Origin: Nakamurella endophytica
Lineage (GTDB): Bacteria; Actinomycetota; Actinomycetes; Mycobacteriales; Nakamurellaceae
Direction: 5' to 3'
NCBI RefSeq assembly: GCF_014646215.1
Contig: NZ_BMNA01000006.1
Span: forward strand, 1 to 64,000
DNA: 64,000 nt
In this document: positions 31,153 through 42,389 of the stretch, in pieces
Layout: each line of letters opens with the position of its first letter
How positions within the stretch are numbered: position 1 is the first letter of the stretch
Notes under the pieces: generated by a model
The model's input: the letters and a program-made list of their open reading frames with translations, nothing else
Told to the model about the DNA's origin: nothing
The model's database searches: none
Position numbers and translations under genes: made by a program

Positions 31153-31905
31153 ATGCGCCCGCTCGCCGACCGAGTAGTCCTGATCACCGGAGGAGGCAGC
31201 GGTCTCGGCCGGGCCACCGCCCTCCGGCTGGCCCGCGGCGGCGCCGTCCCGGTCGTCGCGGACGTCGACACCGACGGGGCGCAGGAGACCGTCGCGCAGG
31301 TCGAGCGCGCCGGCGGCCGCGCCGAGTGGACCCGGCTGGACGTCACCGACTCCGCGGACGCCGACCGGGTCGTGGCGCAGGTGCACTCGCGGCACGGCGA
31401 CCGCTTCGACGGTCTGGTCAACAACGCCGGCACCGACCGCGGCGCCGGCGTCGTCGACGTCACCGACGAGCAGTGGAACCAGGTCGTCGCGGTCAACCAG
31501 AGCGGGCCGCTGTTCGTCACCCGGGCGTTCCTGCGGGCGGTCGGCGCGGGGTCGAGAACGGCCGAGCGCGAGTTCCCGGCGGACGTCGTCAACGTCATCT
31601 CGATCTCGGCGATCTCGGTCGGCGCCGACGCCGCGGCCTACAACTCGTCCAAGGCCGCGCTGGCCATGCTGACCCAGGTCATGCAGCGCGAGGCGCACGA
31701 GTACCGGTGGCCGGCGCGCATCCACGGGCTGATGCCGAGCGCGATGAACACGCCGATGATGGAGCAGTGGCACCTGTCCGACGAGGTGATGATGGCGCCG
31801 GACACGGTCGCCAGTGCCGTCGAGTTCGTGCTGACCCTGCCGCCGGACACCTTCGTGCAGAACCTGGTGATCAACTCGCGGCGGGAGCCCGGCTGGCCCC
31901 GGTGA
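31153..31905 (+). CDS. Short-chain dehydrogenase/reductase
   Basis: A 250-residue Rossmann enzyme. It has the NAD(P) site VVLITGGGSGLGRATAL, an acidic residue after beta2 (VADVDTDG) suggesting NAD preference, NNAGTDRGAG, the catalytic Ser in ISISAISVGAD and Tyr/Lys in AAYNSSKAAL. A ribosome binding site AGAGGAG at 31142-31148 favours ATG 31153 over in-frame upstream starts. It is a single gene. Its substrate is unknown. Confidence 0.9.
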   Translation: MRPLADRVVLITGGGSGLGRATALRLARGGAVPVVADVDTDGAQETVAQVERAGGRAEWTRLDVTDSADADRVVAQVHSRHGDRFDGLVNNAGTDRGAGVVDVTDEQWNQVVAVNQSGPLFVTRAFLRAVGAGSRTAEREFPADVVNVISISAISVGADAAAYNSSKAALAMLTQVMQREAHEYRWPARIHGLMPSAMNTPMMEQWHLSDEVMMAPDTVASAVEFVLTLPPDTFVQNLVINSRREPGWPR

Positions 31906-31950
31906 GCCGGCGCGGCCGGTACGCCGGTGGGTGCGTGACGACAGGCGAGT

Positions 31951-31994
31951 GAGCCGGTCCGGCCGTCGTGGGGCATCCGCGGCCGGGCCGGCTC
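31951..31994. terminator. Bidirectional hairpin between SDR and CYTH-CHAD genes
   Basis: A 14-bp stem (GAGCCGGTCCGGCC with GGCCGGGCCGGCTC, one G-T pair) closes a 16-nt loop. It reaches the stop codon of the convergent CYTH-CHAD gene and follows the SDR stop by 45 bp. Confidence 0.5.
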
Positions 31995-33684
31995 AGCGCC
32001 GCAGCGCGGCCAGGAGCTCGCCGTCCTCGATGCGTGCCCAGGCGTCGCCGAAGTCGTCGACGGCGCCGTGCGCCACCGCCTGCTCGAACGCGTGCAGCCG
32101 GCCGAACGTGAAGCCCGCGGTGCCGTCCGTGTCCGGCCGGCGGGCCAGCTCCACCAGCAGCGCCGCCGAGGTCAGGGCGTCCTGGTGCTCGCCCAGCACC
32201 TCCTGCAGCTGCTCGACCGCCGCCGCGAACACCACGGCGGGGCTGCCGAGCGCCGGCACCGCCGCCTCCACGGCGTACCGCAGGGCCTTGGCGCGCTTGC
32301 GGGTCTCGTGGACGGCGTCGCCACCCTCCTCGGCCTGCGTCTGGGCCAGGGCGCGCACGGCCGAGGACCGCAGCGACCGCCACCGGGCCGCGACCAGCTC
32401 CGGCAGCTCCGCCGTCGCCGGCCGGCCGGACCGCCGGGCGAGGGCCGGTTCGGCGAGCAGCTGGTCGATCCCGCGCAGCAGCTCGAAGTAGCGCTCCGAC
32501 CGGATGTACTCGCCGACCGCCGCCAGCAGGGCCGGCTCCGTGCGCCGGTAGTGCGCCGCCAGGCGGTCCTGCGCCGCGGCCGCGAACTCGGCGGGCTCGT
32601 CCACCAGCTGGGCGGTCAGCCGGTCCCGCAGCACCTCCAGGTCCCGGGCGCCGGACAGCACCCGCCCCAGGTCGCGGAGCTCCGCGCGGAGCAGCGGCAC
32701 CGCCGGGGTGTCGAACAGTGGCGCGTAGGCGCCGAGCACCGACCGCAGCCGCCGGGCCCCGGCCCGCGCGTCGTGCAGTGCCTCGCCGGCGCCCTCGCGC
32801 AGCGCCCGGTCGGCGACGATCTGCGCGTCCCGCAGCCGGGCGAGCGCGGCCAGCACGGCGGCGCCGGCGGTGCGGTCGGCCTTTCCGGTCCCGGATCCGG
32901 TCCCTGACGCGGATCCGGTCGCGGTCCGGTCGCCGTCCGGTGCGGCCGGCTCGCGCCCCAGCGCCCTGGCCAGCTTCGACGCGGACGAGGCCGGGCGGGC
33001 GCCGGCAGCGCGCAGGGCCGCGACGGTGGCGGCCAGCTGCTCGGCGGTGCCGGCCAGCAGCTCGACCTCCAGCTCGCGCCAACGCAGCGGCTCCGTCCCG
33101 GTGTCCGCGGTGCCGGTCGCGGTCAGCCGGGACGCCGCGACGTGGTCGTCGGCCAGCTCGACCAGGTCGGTGCCGGCCGCGTCGGCCAGCCGGCGCACCA
33201 CCCGACGGTTGCGGATCCGGCACACCGGCACCAGCGGCCGGCCACGCGCCGCCCCGGCCACCAGCTCGGCCAGCGCCGCGGGTACCCGCTGCGGGACGCC
33301 GCCGTCACCGTCCGGACGGTCGACAGCCGGTCCACCGGCCGGGTCGGCAGCCGCCGCGCCGTCCTCCAGCGGCAGGGTGACCTCGGTGCGGGCACCACCG
33401 CCGGCCGGGAGCTTGAGGTGCCAGCCGGCGTCGTGGCCGCCGGTCCGCCGCCGCAACGTCAGCCGCGACGACAGCAGGTCCAGCCGCGCGGTGTCGTAGT
33501 AGACGGCGTCGAGCTCGTACACCTCGGGAGCGGACACCGTGCGGATCCCGGACCCGCGGAGCCGGCGGTGACCGGACAGGTCCGGCAGGTCCTCGTCGCC
33601 GGCGATCTCCAGCTTGGTCTCCACCTCCAGCTGCCGGTTCGGCACGGGGCGCCGGGTCTCGTCCCGCAGGCGGCCGGATGTCAT
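31993..33684 (-). CDS. CYTH-CHAD domain protein
   Basis: A 563-residue protein. The N-terminal CYTH domain (residues 15-250) begins QLEVETKLEI (ExExK) and includes YYDTARLDLL, LTLRRRTGG and WHLKLPAG, a triphosphate-tunnel fold. The C-terminal CHAD domain (about 290-560) is helical with conserved His: GEALHDARAGARRLRSVL and AVHETRKRAKALRYAVE. Such fusions hydrolyse inorganic triphosphate and bind polyphosphate through CHAD. A long Ala/Gly/Thr linker (TATGSASGTGSGTGKADRT) joins them. The start ATG is 63 bp from a divergent amidohydrolase. Confidence 0.9.
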   Translation of the reverse strand: MTSGRLRDETRRPVPNRQLEVETKLEIAGDEDLPDLSGHRRLRGSGIRTVSAPEVYELDAVYYDTARLDLLSSRLTLRRRTGGHDAGWHLKLPAGGGARTEVTLPLEDGAAAADPAGGPAVDRPDGDGGVPQRVPAALAELVAGAARGRPLVPVCRIRNRRVVRRLADAAGTDLVELADDHVAASRLTATGTADTGTEPLRWRELEVELLAGTAEQLAATVAALRAAGARPASSASKLARALGREPAAPDGDRTATGSASGTGSGTGKADRTAGAAVLAALARLRDAQIVADRALREGAGEALHDARAGARRLRSVLGAYAPLFDTPAVPLLRAELRDLGRVLSGARDLEVLRDRLTAQLVDEPAEFAAAAQDRLAAHYRRTEPALLAAVGEYIRSERYFELLRGIDQLLAEPALARRSGRPATAELPELVAARWRSLRSSAVRALAQTQAEEGGDAVHETRKRAKALRYAVEAAVPALGSPAVVFAAAVEQLQEVLGEHQDALTSAALLVELARRPDTDGTAGFTFGRLHAFEQAVAHGAVDDFGDAWARIEDGELLAALRR

Positions 33685-33746
33685 GCCCCGTTGGTACCGC
33701 ACCGCGCCGGGGCCGGCACCTGCGGGGCCCGTGCGACAGTGGTCGC

Positions 33747-35030
33747 GTGCACGCGACCCCCACGGCCGGATCCGCCGACGGCGCAGCTCCGTCCACCGTC
33801 TGGCGGGGGGCCCGGCTCGCGGGCGGGGCGGCACCGGGCGCGGACGCGCAGGCGGACGCCGTGTGGGTGACCGGCGGCCGCATCGCCGCGGTGGGGTCCG
33901 CGGACCGGGTGCTCGACCAGGCGCGCGAGGCCGGCCCGGCGACCGTGGTCGACCTGGACGGCGCCGTCCTCGCCCCCGGGCTGGTGAACATGCACGTCCA
34001 CCTCGGCCTGGGCCTGCCCGGACCGATGGCCGACGCCCTGCACGCCGCGAACCTCGCCGAGCTGGTGCTGCTCATGGCCGACGCGGCCCGGCGCACGCTG
34101 CACGCCGGCGTGACCACCGCCCGGCTGGTCGGCGAGAGCCGCTACGCCGACATGGCTCTGCGGCGGGCCATCGACACCGGCGCCGTCCCCGGGCCGCACC
34201 TGGTCACGGCCGGGCATGCGCTGTGCTGCACGGGCGGCCACGGCCACGACGCCGACGGGATGGAGGCCGACGGGGCCGACGGCTTCCGGCGCGCCACCCG
34301 CGAGCAGCTGCGGGCCGGCGCGGACCTGATCAAGGTGTGCATCTCGGGCGGCATCGCCGGCGAGCACGAGGCCATCGACACCCCGCAGCTGACCGACGAG
34401 GAGATGGCGGCCGTGCTCTCGGTGGCCCACGACTGGGGACGCCTGGTCACCGCGCACGCCGGGCCCGCCGACGCCATCCAGCGGGCGGTCCGCCTCGGGC
34501 TCGACGGCGTCGAGCACGGCTACCGGATGGACCGGGCGACCACCGACCTGCTGGCCGAGCACGGCGTCTGGTACGTCCCGACGATCACCGTCTCCCGCTG
34601 CGAGGAGTTCTTCGACCTCCACCGGGTCCCGCGGTGGATGAAGGAGCGGGCGCTGGCGGCCGGGCCCGACCATTGGCAGAGCCTGCAGAACGCCATCGCG
34701 TCCGGCGTCCCGATCGCGATGGGCAGCGACATGCCGCCGTTCGCCCCGTTCGACGGCACCACCGCCACCGTCCGCGAGATGGAGTTCATGGTCGAGGCCG
34801 GCATGTCGGACGCCGCGGTCTTCGCCGCCGCCACCAGCGAGGCGGCGCGCTACCTGGGGACGCCGGACGAGCTCGGGTCGCTGGTGCCGGGCGCCCGTGC
34901 GGACCTCTTGGTGCTCGACGGTGACCCCGCCGCGGACGTGTCGGCCCTGCGCGGCCTGCACGCCGTGCTCAAGAACGGCGACATCGTGCGCGACGACCGG
35001 CATCTCGCTGCCCGCGCGGTCGCGGCATGA
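33747..35030 (+). CDS. Metal-dependent amidohydrolase
   Basis: A 427-residue enzyme of the amidohydrolase superfamily, imidazolonepropionase/prolidase-like branch. Metal ligands are readable: NMHVHLGL (HxH, residues 83-85), LIKVCISGG (bridging Lys), VTAHAGP, GVEHGYRM and IAMGSDMPP (catalytic Asp). The C-terminal GARADLLVLDGDP is the usual closing strand. The GTG start has a degenerate -10 (GACAGT) 6 bp before it, suggesting a leaderless mRNA. It is the first gene of a four-gene overlapping operon. A cyclic amide or Xaa-Pro-like substrate is likely, not determined. Confidence 0.88.
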   Translation: MHATPTAGSADGAAPSTVWRGARLAGGAAPGADAQADAVWVTGGRIAAVGSADRVLDQAREAGPATVVDLDGAVLAPGLVNMHVHLGLGLPGPMADALHAANLAELVLLMADAARRTLHAGVTTARLVGESRYADMALRRAIDTGAVPGPHLVTAGHALCCTGGHGHDADGMEADGADGFRRATREQLRAGADLIKVCISGGIAGEHEAIDTPQLTDEEMAAVLSVAHDWGRLVTAHAGPADAIQRAVRLGLDGVEHGYRMDRATTDLLAEHGVWYVPTITVSRCEEFFDLHRVPRWMKERALAAGPDHWQSLQNAIASGVPIAMGSDMPPFAPFDGTTATVREMEFMVEAGMSDAAVFAAATSEAARYLGTPDELGSLVPGARADLLVLDGDPAADVSALRGLHAVLKNGDIVRDDRHLAARAVAA

Positions 35031-35440
35031 CCGCTCCGGAGGCGGGTCGCGCGGCACCGGACGCCGGCTCGCAGCCCGAGGGCGTGCCGGGCGGGAGCAG
35101 CGGTGCCGACGAGTCCGCCGGGACGGATGCGGTGACCGAGCTGTACGACCTCGCCGTGGTGGTGGACCGCATCGAGGGTCGCAGCGTGTGCGGGCTGGAG
35201 CCCGGCGACCGGTGCGAGGTCACCGGTTCCAACCGGCTCACCATTCCGGCGGGGCATCATTTCTGCCTCTACGCGCTCGCCGCGGTGCTGCCCCTGCTGC
35301 CCGCCAAGCAGCGCCGGCTCCCGGCCCAGGACTGGCTCGACCGGGACACCGAGGTGGCCTGCCCGGACCCGGACGAGCGGGTGGTGCTGCGCATCGACCG
35401 CGGCCCGCTGCGCCGCTACCGCACCGGCGACCTGACGTGA
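35027..35440 (+). CDS. TIGR04076 family protein
   Basis: A 137-residue protein. After a disordered 45-residue leader, the domain VVVDRIEGRSVCGLEPGDRCEV, IPAGHHFCLYALAAVLPLLPAKQR matches the TIGR04076 small-protein family (Cys in the V-x-C-G-L-x-x-G-D motif, a second Cys in FCLYAL). The function is unknown. It overlaps both neighbours by 4 bp, so it is made together with the amidohydrolase and the LLM oxidoreductase. Confidence 0.78.
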   Translation: MTAPEAGRAAPDAGSQPEGVPGGSSGADESAGTDAVTELYDLAVVVDRIEGRSVCGLEPGDRCEVTGSNRLTIPAGHHFCLYALAAVLPLLPAKQRRLPAQDWLDRDTEVACPDPDERVVLRIDRGPLRRYRTGDLT

Positions 35441-36468
35441 CGGCCCCTGCCGATACCGGGCTCCGGGTGTCCGTCGCGCTGCAGACGGACAAGACGCCCG
35501 CGGCGTACGCCCGGCTCGGCGCGGCCGTCGAGACGCTGGGGTTCGACGGGCTCAGCGTCTTCGCCGATCTGGGGTACCAGCCGCCGCTGCCCGCGCTGCT
35601 GGCGGTGGCGGGGGCGACCCGGCGGATCCGGCTCGGTGTGGCCGGCTGGAGCCCCGCGCTGCTGCACCCCGTGGAGATCGCCGGGCAGCTCGCCGCCCTG
35701 CACGACGCCGCGCCCGGCCGCGCCTACCTGGGCCTGGTCCGCGGCAGCTGGCTCGATCGCATCGGCGTGGCCACCGACCGGCCGGTGCGCCGGCTGGCCG
35801 AGTGCATCGGCGTGCTCACCCGGCTGCTGGGCGGTGACGACCAGGGCTACCACGGCGAGATCTACACGCTGGCACCGGGTTTCCGGCTGGCCTACCCGCT
35901 GCCCGACCGGATGCCGCCGCTGCTGGTCGGCACCTGGAGCCCGACGACCGCGCGGCTCGCGGCGCTGCACGCCGACGAGGTCAAGCTCGGCGGCTGCACC
36001 AATCCCGACATGGTGGCGCTGATGCACAGCTGGCTCACCGGGGCCGCGGCCGCCGCCGGGCGGCCGGACGCCCCTGGCGTCGTCGCCGGCGCGGTGACCG
36101 TCGTCGACCTCGACCGCGGGGCCGCGCTGCGCCGCGCCCGCCGGGAGGTGGCCATGTACCTGGACGTGGTGGCGGAACTGGACCGCACGCTGGAGGTCGA
36201 CCCGGACCTGCTGGCGCGGTTGCGGTCCCGGTTGCGGGACGGCGACGCGGACGGGGCGGGCGCGGTCATCGACACGGACCTGCTGCGGCGCTTCGCGTTC
36301 GCCGGGACGCCGGCCGACATCGTCGAGCAGTGCACCGCGCTGGCCGCTGCCGGAGCCGGGCGCATCGAGTTCGGCACCCCGCACGGGCTGACCGACGACG
36401 GCGGGATCGAACTGCTCGGCCGCGCGGTGCTGCCGGCGCTGCGGTCCACCGCCGGGGACGCCCGGTGA
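35437..36468 (+). CDS. LLM-class flavin/F420-dependent oxidoreductase
   Basis: A 343-residue TIM-barrel protein of the luciferase-like superfamily: AAVETLGFDGLSVFAD, TRRIRLGVAGWSPALLHPVEIAGQLAALHDAAPGRAYLGLVRGSW (key parts RIRLGVAG and AYLGLVRGSW) and PPLLVGTWSPTTARLAALHADEVKLGG. The C-terminal FAGTPADIVEQCTALAAAG helix is typical. It resembles methylene-H4MPT reductase-like F420 enzymes in lacking obvious FMN-monooxygenase traits. The cofactor is not certain. It overlaps both neighbours. Confidence 0.88.
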   Translation: MTAPADTGLRVSVALQTDKTPAAYARLGAAVETLGFDGLSVFADLGYQPPLPALLAVAGATRRIRLGVAGWSPALLHPVEIAGQLAALHDAAPGRAYLGLVRGSWLDRIGVATDRPVRRLAECIGVLTRLLGGDDQGYHGEIYTLAPGFRLAYPLPDRMPPLLVGTWSPTTARLAALHADEVKLGGCTNPDMVALMHSWLTGAAAAAGRPDAPGVVAGAVTVVDLDRGAALRRARREVAMYLDVVAELDRTLEVDPDLLARLRSRLRDGDADGAGAVIDTDLLRRFAFAGTPADIVEQCTALAAAGAGRIEFGTPHGLTDDGGIELLGRAVLPALRSTAGDAR

Positions 36469-38138
36469 CCGGCGCGACCGGCCCGGCCGGCTCGGGCGTC
36501 GCCGCCACCCGGGCGGTGGCCGACGAGCACGTGCGGGCTCTCGCCCGGCTGGACCCCGCCGCCGCCCAGGTGCTCGGTGCCGACCCCGAGGTGCTCGTCC
36601 CCGACCTGTCCCCGGACGGCTGGGAGCGGCGGCGTGCCCTGGACGGCGCCACGCTGGCCGCCCTGCAGGCACTTTCGGACGCCGGACCGCCGGACGCGCT
36701 GCGGGCCGCGATGACCGAGCGTCTCGGGTCCGACGCCGCCCTCCACGACAGCGGTTTCACGACCGGGTTGCTGGCCCCGCTGGCCACCCCGGCGCACCTG
36801 CTGCGGCAGCTGTTCGACAACCTGCCGACCGCCGGCACGGCCGACTGGGAGCGGGTGGCCGTCAACCTGCGCGCGGCGGCGGCCGGCTACCGGGACTGGG
36901 GCACCACCCTGCGGTGGTCCGCCGCGAGGTTCCGGCCACCGGCGGCCCGCCAGGTCCGGGGGGTCGCCGCCGCCGTCCGGTCGTGGACCGACCCCGCGGG
37001 CATCGACTACTACCGAGGTCTGGTGGCCGGTGCGGAGGTCGCCCCGGCGCTGGAGCGCGAACTGGTCGACGCCGCCGAGCAGGTGTCCGCCGCCGCCGAC
37101 GGCTTCGCCGATCTGCTCGAGCGCGAGCTGGCCCCGTCGGCGGACCCCCGGGACGGCGTCGGGCGCGAGCGCTACGCCGTCACCAGCGCCGCCTTCCTGG
37201 GCACGGAGGCCGACCCGGACGAGCTCTACCGGTACGGCTGGGCGGAGCTGGCCCGGCTGGGCGCGCAGGCCCGGGCGCTCGCCGGGTCGCTGACCGGGTC
37301 GGCCGACCTGCCGGCGGCGCGCGAGGCGCTGGACGCCCGCCAGCAGGGCCGCGTGCCGGTCGGTGCCGCGCTGGTCGACTGGCTGCAGGGACGGCTGGAC
37401 GCCGCGGCGGACCAGCTCTGGGGACACCACTTCTCCGGCGCCCCCGCACCCGTCGAGGCGCGCATGGTCACCGCCGGGTCCGGCGTCCTCTACTACACGC
37501 CGGCGGATCCCGCGGGCACGCGGCCGGGGCGCGTCTGGTGGTCCGTGCCGCCCGGCACCGCGTCGGTGCCGACGTGGCGCGAGGTGAGCACGGTGCACCA
37601 CGAGGGGTTGCCCGGGCACCACCTGCAGCACGCCGTCACCGCGGGCCTCGCCGACCTGCACCCGTGGCAGCGCCACCTGTGCCACGTGCACGGCTATGCC
37701 GAGGGCTGGGCGCACTACGCCGAACAGCTCGCCGTCGAGCTCGGGCTGGTCCGCGACGACGCGGAGCTGCTCGGGGTGCTCGACGCGCAGCTGTGGCGGG
37801 CGGCCCGGATCGTCGTCGACATCGGCCTGCACCTCGACCTGCCGATCCCCGCGGGGACCGGGCTGACCGACGCCGGGCGCTGGACGCCCGAGGTCGGCGC
37901 GGACCTGCTGCACCGCGCCGCCGGGGTGGACCCGTCGACGGCCCGGTTCGAGGTGGAGCGCTACCTCGGGTGGCCCGGCCAGGCGTTGGCGTTCCGGGTG
38001 GGTGCGCGGCTGATCGGGGCGATCCGGTCCGACGCCGAGCGTCGCCCCGGTTTCGACCGGCGCGCCTTCCACGACGGTCTGCTGGCGCTGGGCCCGATGG
38101 GACTGGGGCCGCTGGCCCGGCAGGTCGCCACGGGCTGA
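36465..38138 (+). CDS. DUF885 zinc-peptidase-like protein
   Basis: A 557-residue helical protein. The metal site HHEGLPGHHLQ (about residues 378-388) and the later glutamate in GYAEGWAHYAEQLA define the DUF885/M32-like gluzincin fold. Other conserved parts are YYTPADP and FEVERYLGWPGQALAFRVG. Some members act as peptidases or dipeptidases. With the amidohydrolase and the LLM oxidoreductase it may degrade a peptide-derived or cyclic amide compound. The last gene of the operon, it ends 22 bp from a convergent regulator. Confidence 0.88.
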   Translation: MTGATGPAGSGVAATRAVADEHVRALARLDPAAAQVLGADPEVLVPDLSPDGWERRRALDGATLAALQALSDAGPPDALRAAMTERLGSDAALHDSGFTTGLLAPLATPAHLLRQLFDNLPTAGTADWERVAVNLRAAAAGYRDWGTTLRWSAARFRPPAARQVRGVAAAVRSWTDPAGIDYYRGLVAGAEVAPALERELVDAAEQVSAAADGFADLLERELAPSADPRDGVGRERYAVTSAAFLGTEADPDELYRYGWAELARLGAQARALAGSLTGSADLPAAREALDARQQGRVPVGAALVDWLQGRLDAAADQLWGHHFSGAPAPVEARMVTAGSGVLYYTPADPAGTRPGRVWWSVPPGTASVPTWREVSTVHHEGLPGHHLQHAVTAGLADLHPWQRHLCHVHGYAEGWAHYAEQLAVELGLVRDDAELLGVLDAQLWRAARIVVDIGLHLDLPIPAGTGLTDAGRWTPEVGADLLHRAAGVDPSTARFEVERYLGWPGQALAFRVGARLIGAIRSDAERRPGFDRRAFHDGLLALGPMGLGPLARQVATG

Positions 38139-38160
38139 CCGGCCGGCCGGCCCGGTGCGG

Positions 38161-38988
38161 TCAGCCGTCGGCCGGCAGGTCGGTGCCGGTGACCGGGACG
38201 TGCAGCAGGTACGAGGTCGAGTTGTCGTCCACGGCGCGCAGCACGGTGACCCGGAAGTCGCGCCGGCCGTGGACCGGGTGGCGCATCCGCCGCAGCCAGC
38301 TCCGGTTCTCCAGCACCCGCTGCTCGTCCCACCAGCGGACGAAGTCCGGGCTGCTCTCCCGGAGCTCCAGGACGGCGGCGCGGAGCCGGTCGTCGTCGGG
38401 CCGGTCGGCGAAGACCACCCGCATCCGCGCGACCGTGTCCCGCACGTGGTCCGCCCAGTCGACCAGCCGCTCGCGGGCCTCGGGCTCGGTGAGCAGCCAG
38501 CGCACCAGGCTGCGCCGACCGGGCAGGGCGCCGAAGTCGGTGAACCACTCGGCCGCGGCGTCGTTCCACGCCAGCACGTCACCGGAGAGGTTGCTCGCGT
38601 AGAACGGGTGCGGCGACTGACGCAGCGACTCCGCGATCGACGGCACCAGGTCGGCCCGGGGGCCGTCCTCCGCCTGGGCCGGCACCGCCCGTCCGGAGGC
38701 CATGGCATGCAGGAACCGGCGCTCGTCCGGGGACAGCGCCAGCACCGTGGCGATCTGGTCCAGCGTCCCGGCCGACGGACGGATGTCCCGGCCCTGCTCG
38801 AGGAACGTGTACCAGGTGGCGCTGAGGCCGGCCAGCTGCGCGACCTCCTCCCGGAGCAGGCCGCGGGCCCGGCGCCGCCCGCCCACGGCCAGGCCGCGGT
38901 CGGCCGGGTCGATGGCGGACCGGCGGGTGCGCAGGAACCGTCCCAGCTCCTCGCGCCGGAACCGGTCCTGGACATCGCCCGGTGTCAC
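38161..38988 (-). CDS. XRE-family regulator with MmyB-like sensor domain
   Basis: A 275-residue regulator. An N-terminal helix-turn-helix (GLLREEVAQLAGLSATWYTFLEQGRD, key part REEVAQLAGLSATWY) is followed at residues 105-265 by the MmyB-like ligand-binding domain (PFYASNLSGDVLAWNDAAAEWF, RSLVRWLLTEPEARERLVDW, FVRWWDEQRV, VLRAVDDNSTSYLL). MmyB-type domains are PAS-like and may bind a fatty acid. They usually repress nearby oxidoreductases. The GTG start has the ribosome binding site GAGGAGGGGG. A 27-bp dyad lies 33 bp upstream. Confidence 0.9.
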   Translation of the reverse strand: MTPGDVQDRFRREELGRFLRTRRSAIDPADRGLAVGGRRRARGLLREEVAQLAGLSATWYTFLEQGRDIRPSAGTLDQIATVLALSPDERRFLHAMASGRAVPAQAEDGPRADLVPSIAESLRQSPHPFYASNLSGDVLAWNDAAAEWFTDFGALPGRRSLVRWLLTEPEARERLVDWADHVRDTVARMRVVFADRPDDDRLRAAVLELRESSPDFVRWWDEQRVLENRSWLRRMRHPVHGRRDFRVTVLRAVDDNSTSYLLHVPVTGTDLPADG

Positions 38989-39020
38989 GGTCGCAGCGCC
39001 CCCTCCTCGGCGGCATTCGG

Positions 39021-39047
39021 GATGCTGGTACTGCCGGTAGTGGCATC
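39021..39047. promoter_or_regulatory. 27-bp interrupted dyad upstream of the XRE/MmyB gene
   Basis: GATGC-N3-TAC-N5-GTA-N3-GCATC is perfectly symmetric at 16 positions. It ends about 33 bp before the regulator's start codon, so it is a good candidate for an autoregulatory operator. Confidence 0.5.
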
Positions 39048-39364
39048 ACCATACGTCTGGCAGGCCGCCGGGGAGCTTTCGCACAATGGGTCCGCCCGCG
39101 GATCAGCCGACGAGGGGTCGGCTGAACCCACCGGGATGCGATCGGCACGGTCCGCCCGCGCCGCCCGGCGCCGGGGCCTACCGGCGACCGGGTGCCGCGG
39201 ACGGCGACGGCAGCCCGATGGCGCCGTCGTCCGCCCGGCGGGCCCTGGTCCGGCGCCGTCGAAGCCGAGCGGTCGCGGCTGTGGCGCTTCTCCGGTGGCC
39301 GTCGCCCACCCGCGACCCGGGACGGGCATGCCCGTCCGCACCCGCCGCGCCCGTCCCTTCGACG

Positions 39365-39408
39365 CGACCCGGGTTCGTCGACCGAGCGACCCGGGTCCGT
39401 CGACCGAG
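39365..39408. repeat. 22-bp tandem duplication
   Basis: Two adjacent 22-bp copies, CGACCCGGGT-Y-CGTCGACCGAG, differing at one base, lie in the gap before clpB. The role is unknown and may be only a recent duplication. Confidence 0.75.
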
Positions 39409-39490
39409 CCCGCTCCGCGCCGCCAGGACCTCTCCACCGACGCCACCGGTCCCCAGGATCAGCCGCGCCCTCCGGGCGTCACCGGGACGG

Positions 39491-39523
39491 TCGACGGACA
39501 GGGTTGAGTGGAATAGACTCAAC
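39491..39523 (+). promoter_or_regulatory. clpB promoter with HspR-type (HAIR) operator
   Basis: GTTGAGT-N7-ACTCAAC at 39503-39523 is a perfect inverted repeat matching the HspR-associated inverted repeat CTTGAGT-N7-ACTCAAG except at the outermost pair. It covers a -10-like TAGACT (39514-39519), which is 17 bp from a -35-like TCGACG (39491-39496). HspR binding would block the promoter, giving heat-shock derepression of clpB. Confidence 0.85.
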
Positions 39524-39599
39524 TTGCCTGCGTTGGAGTCAGCGGCCGAGCCGTCTGGACCGGTCGCCCCCCGTTGACACCTCACGAGGACCACCGAGC

Positions 39600-42218
<2,619 letters not shown>

Positions 42219-42220
42219 GT

Positions 42221-42253
42221 CACCGGGTCGGCACCGGGTCGGCACCGGGTCGG
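42221..42253. repeat. Three-copy 11-bp repeat after clpB
   Basis: CACCGGGTCGG occurs three times in tandem between the clpB stop and its terminator hairpin. No role is evident. Confidence 0.85.
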
Positions 42254-42260
42254 CACGGAG

Positions 42261-42302
42261 AACCGGCCGTGCCGGGGCGCATTCGCCCCGGCACGGCCGG
42301 TT
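42261..42302 (+). terminator. clpB terminator hairpin
   Basis: A perfect 19-bp stem (left arm AACCGGCCGTGCCGGGGCG) with a CATT loop lies 43 bp after clpB. There is no long T-run, which is normal for high-GC actinobacterial terminators. Confidence 0.85.
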
Positions 42303-42389
42303 CGCGTTGCGCGGGTGGGCTCCGAACGAGGGACGTGCCGCCGGACCGTCCGTGCCGGCCACGGCGGCGGGTTAGGGTCGATGTCGATC

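Larger units (their letters stand above)
38989..39599. other. 611-bp non-coding gap before clpB
   Basis: No gene is supported here. It holds a 27-bp dyad next to the XRE gene, a 22-bp tandem duplication at 39365-39408, and near the right end the clpB promoter with an HspR-type operator. The remaining DNA is G+C-rich without a convincing reading frame. Confidence 0.7.

Noticed and set aside
35892-38975. A 1027-codon open frame on the minus strand opposite the LLM and DUF885 genes
   Set aside because: Its translation is Arg/Gly/Pro-rich low-complexity sequence without motifs, and it is antisense to two genes with clear catalytic motifs. High-GC DNA gives such frames by codon bias.
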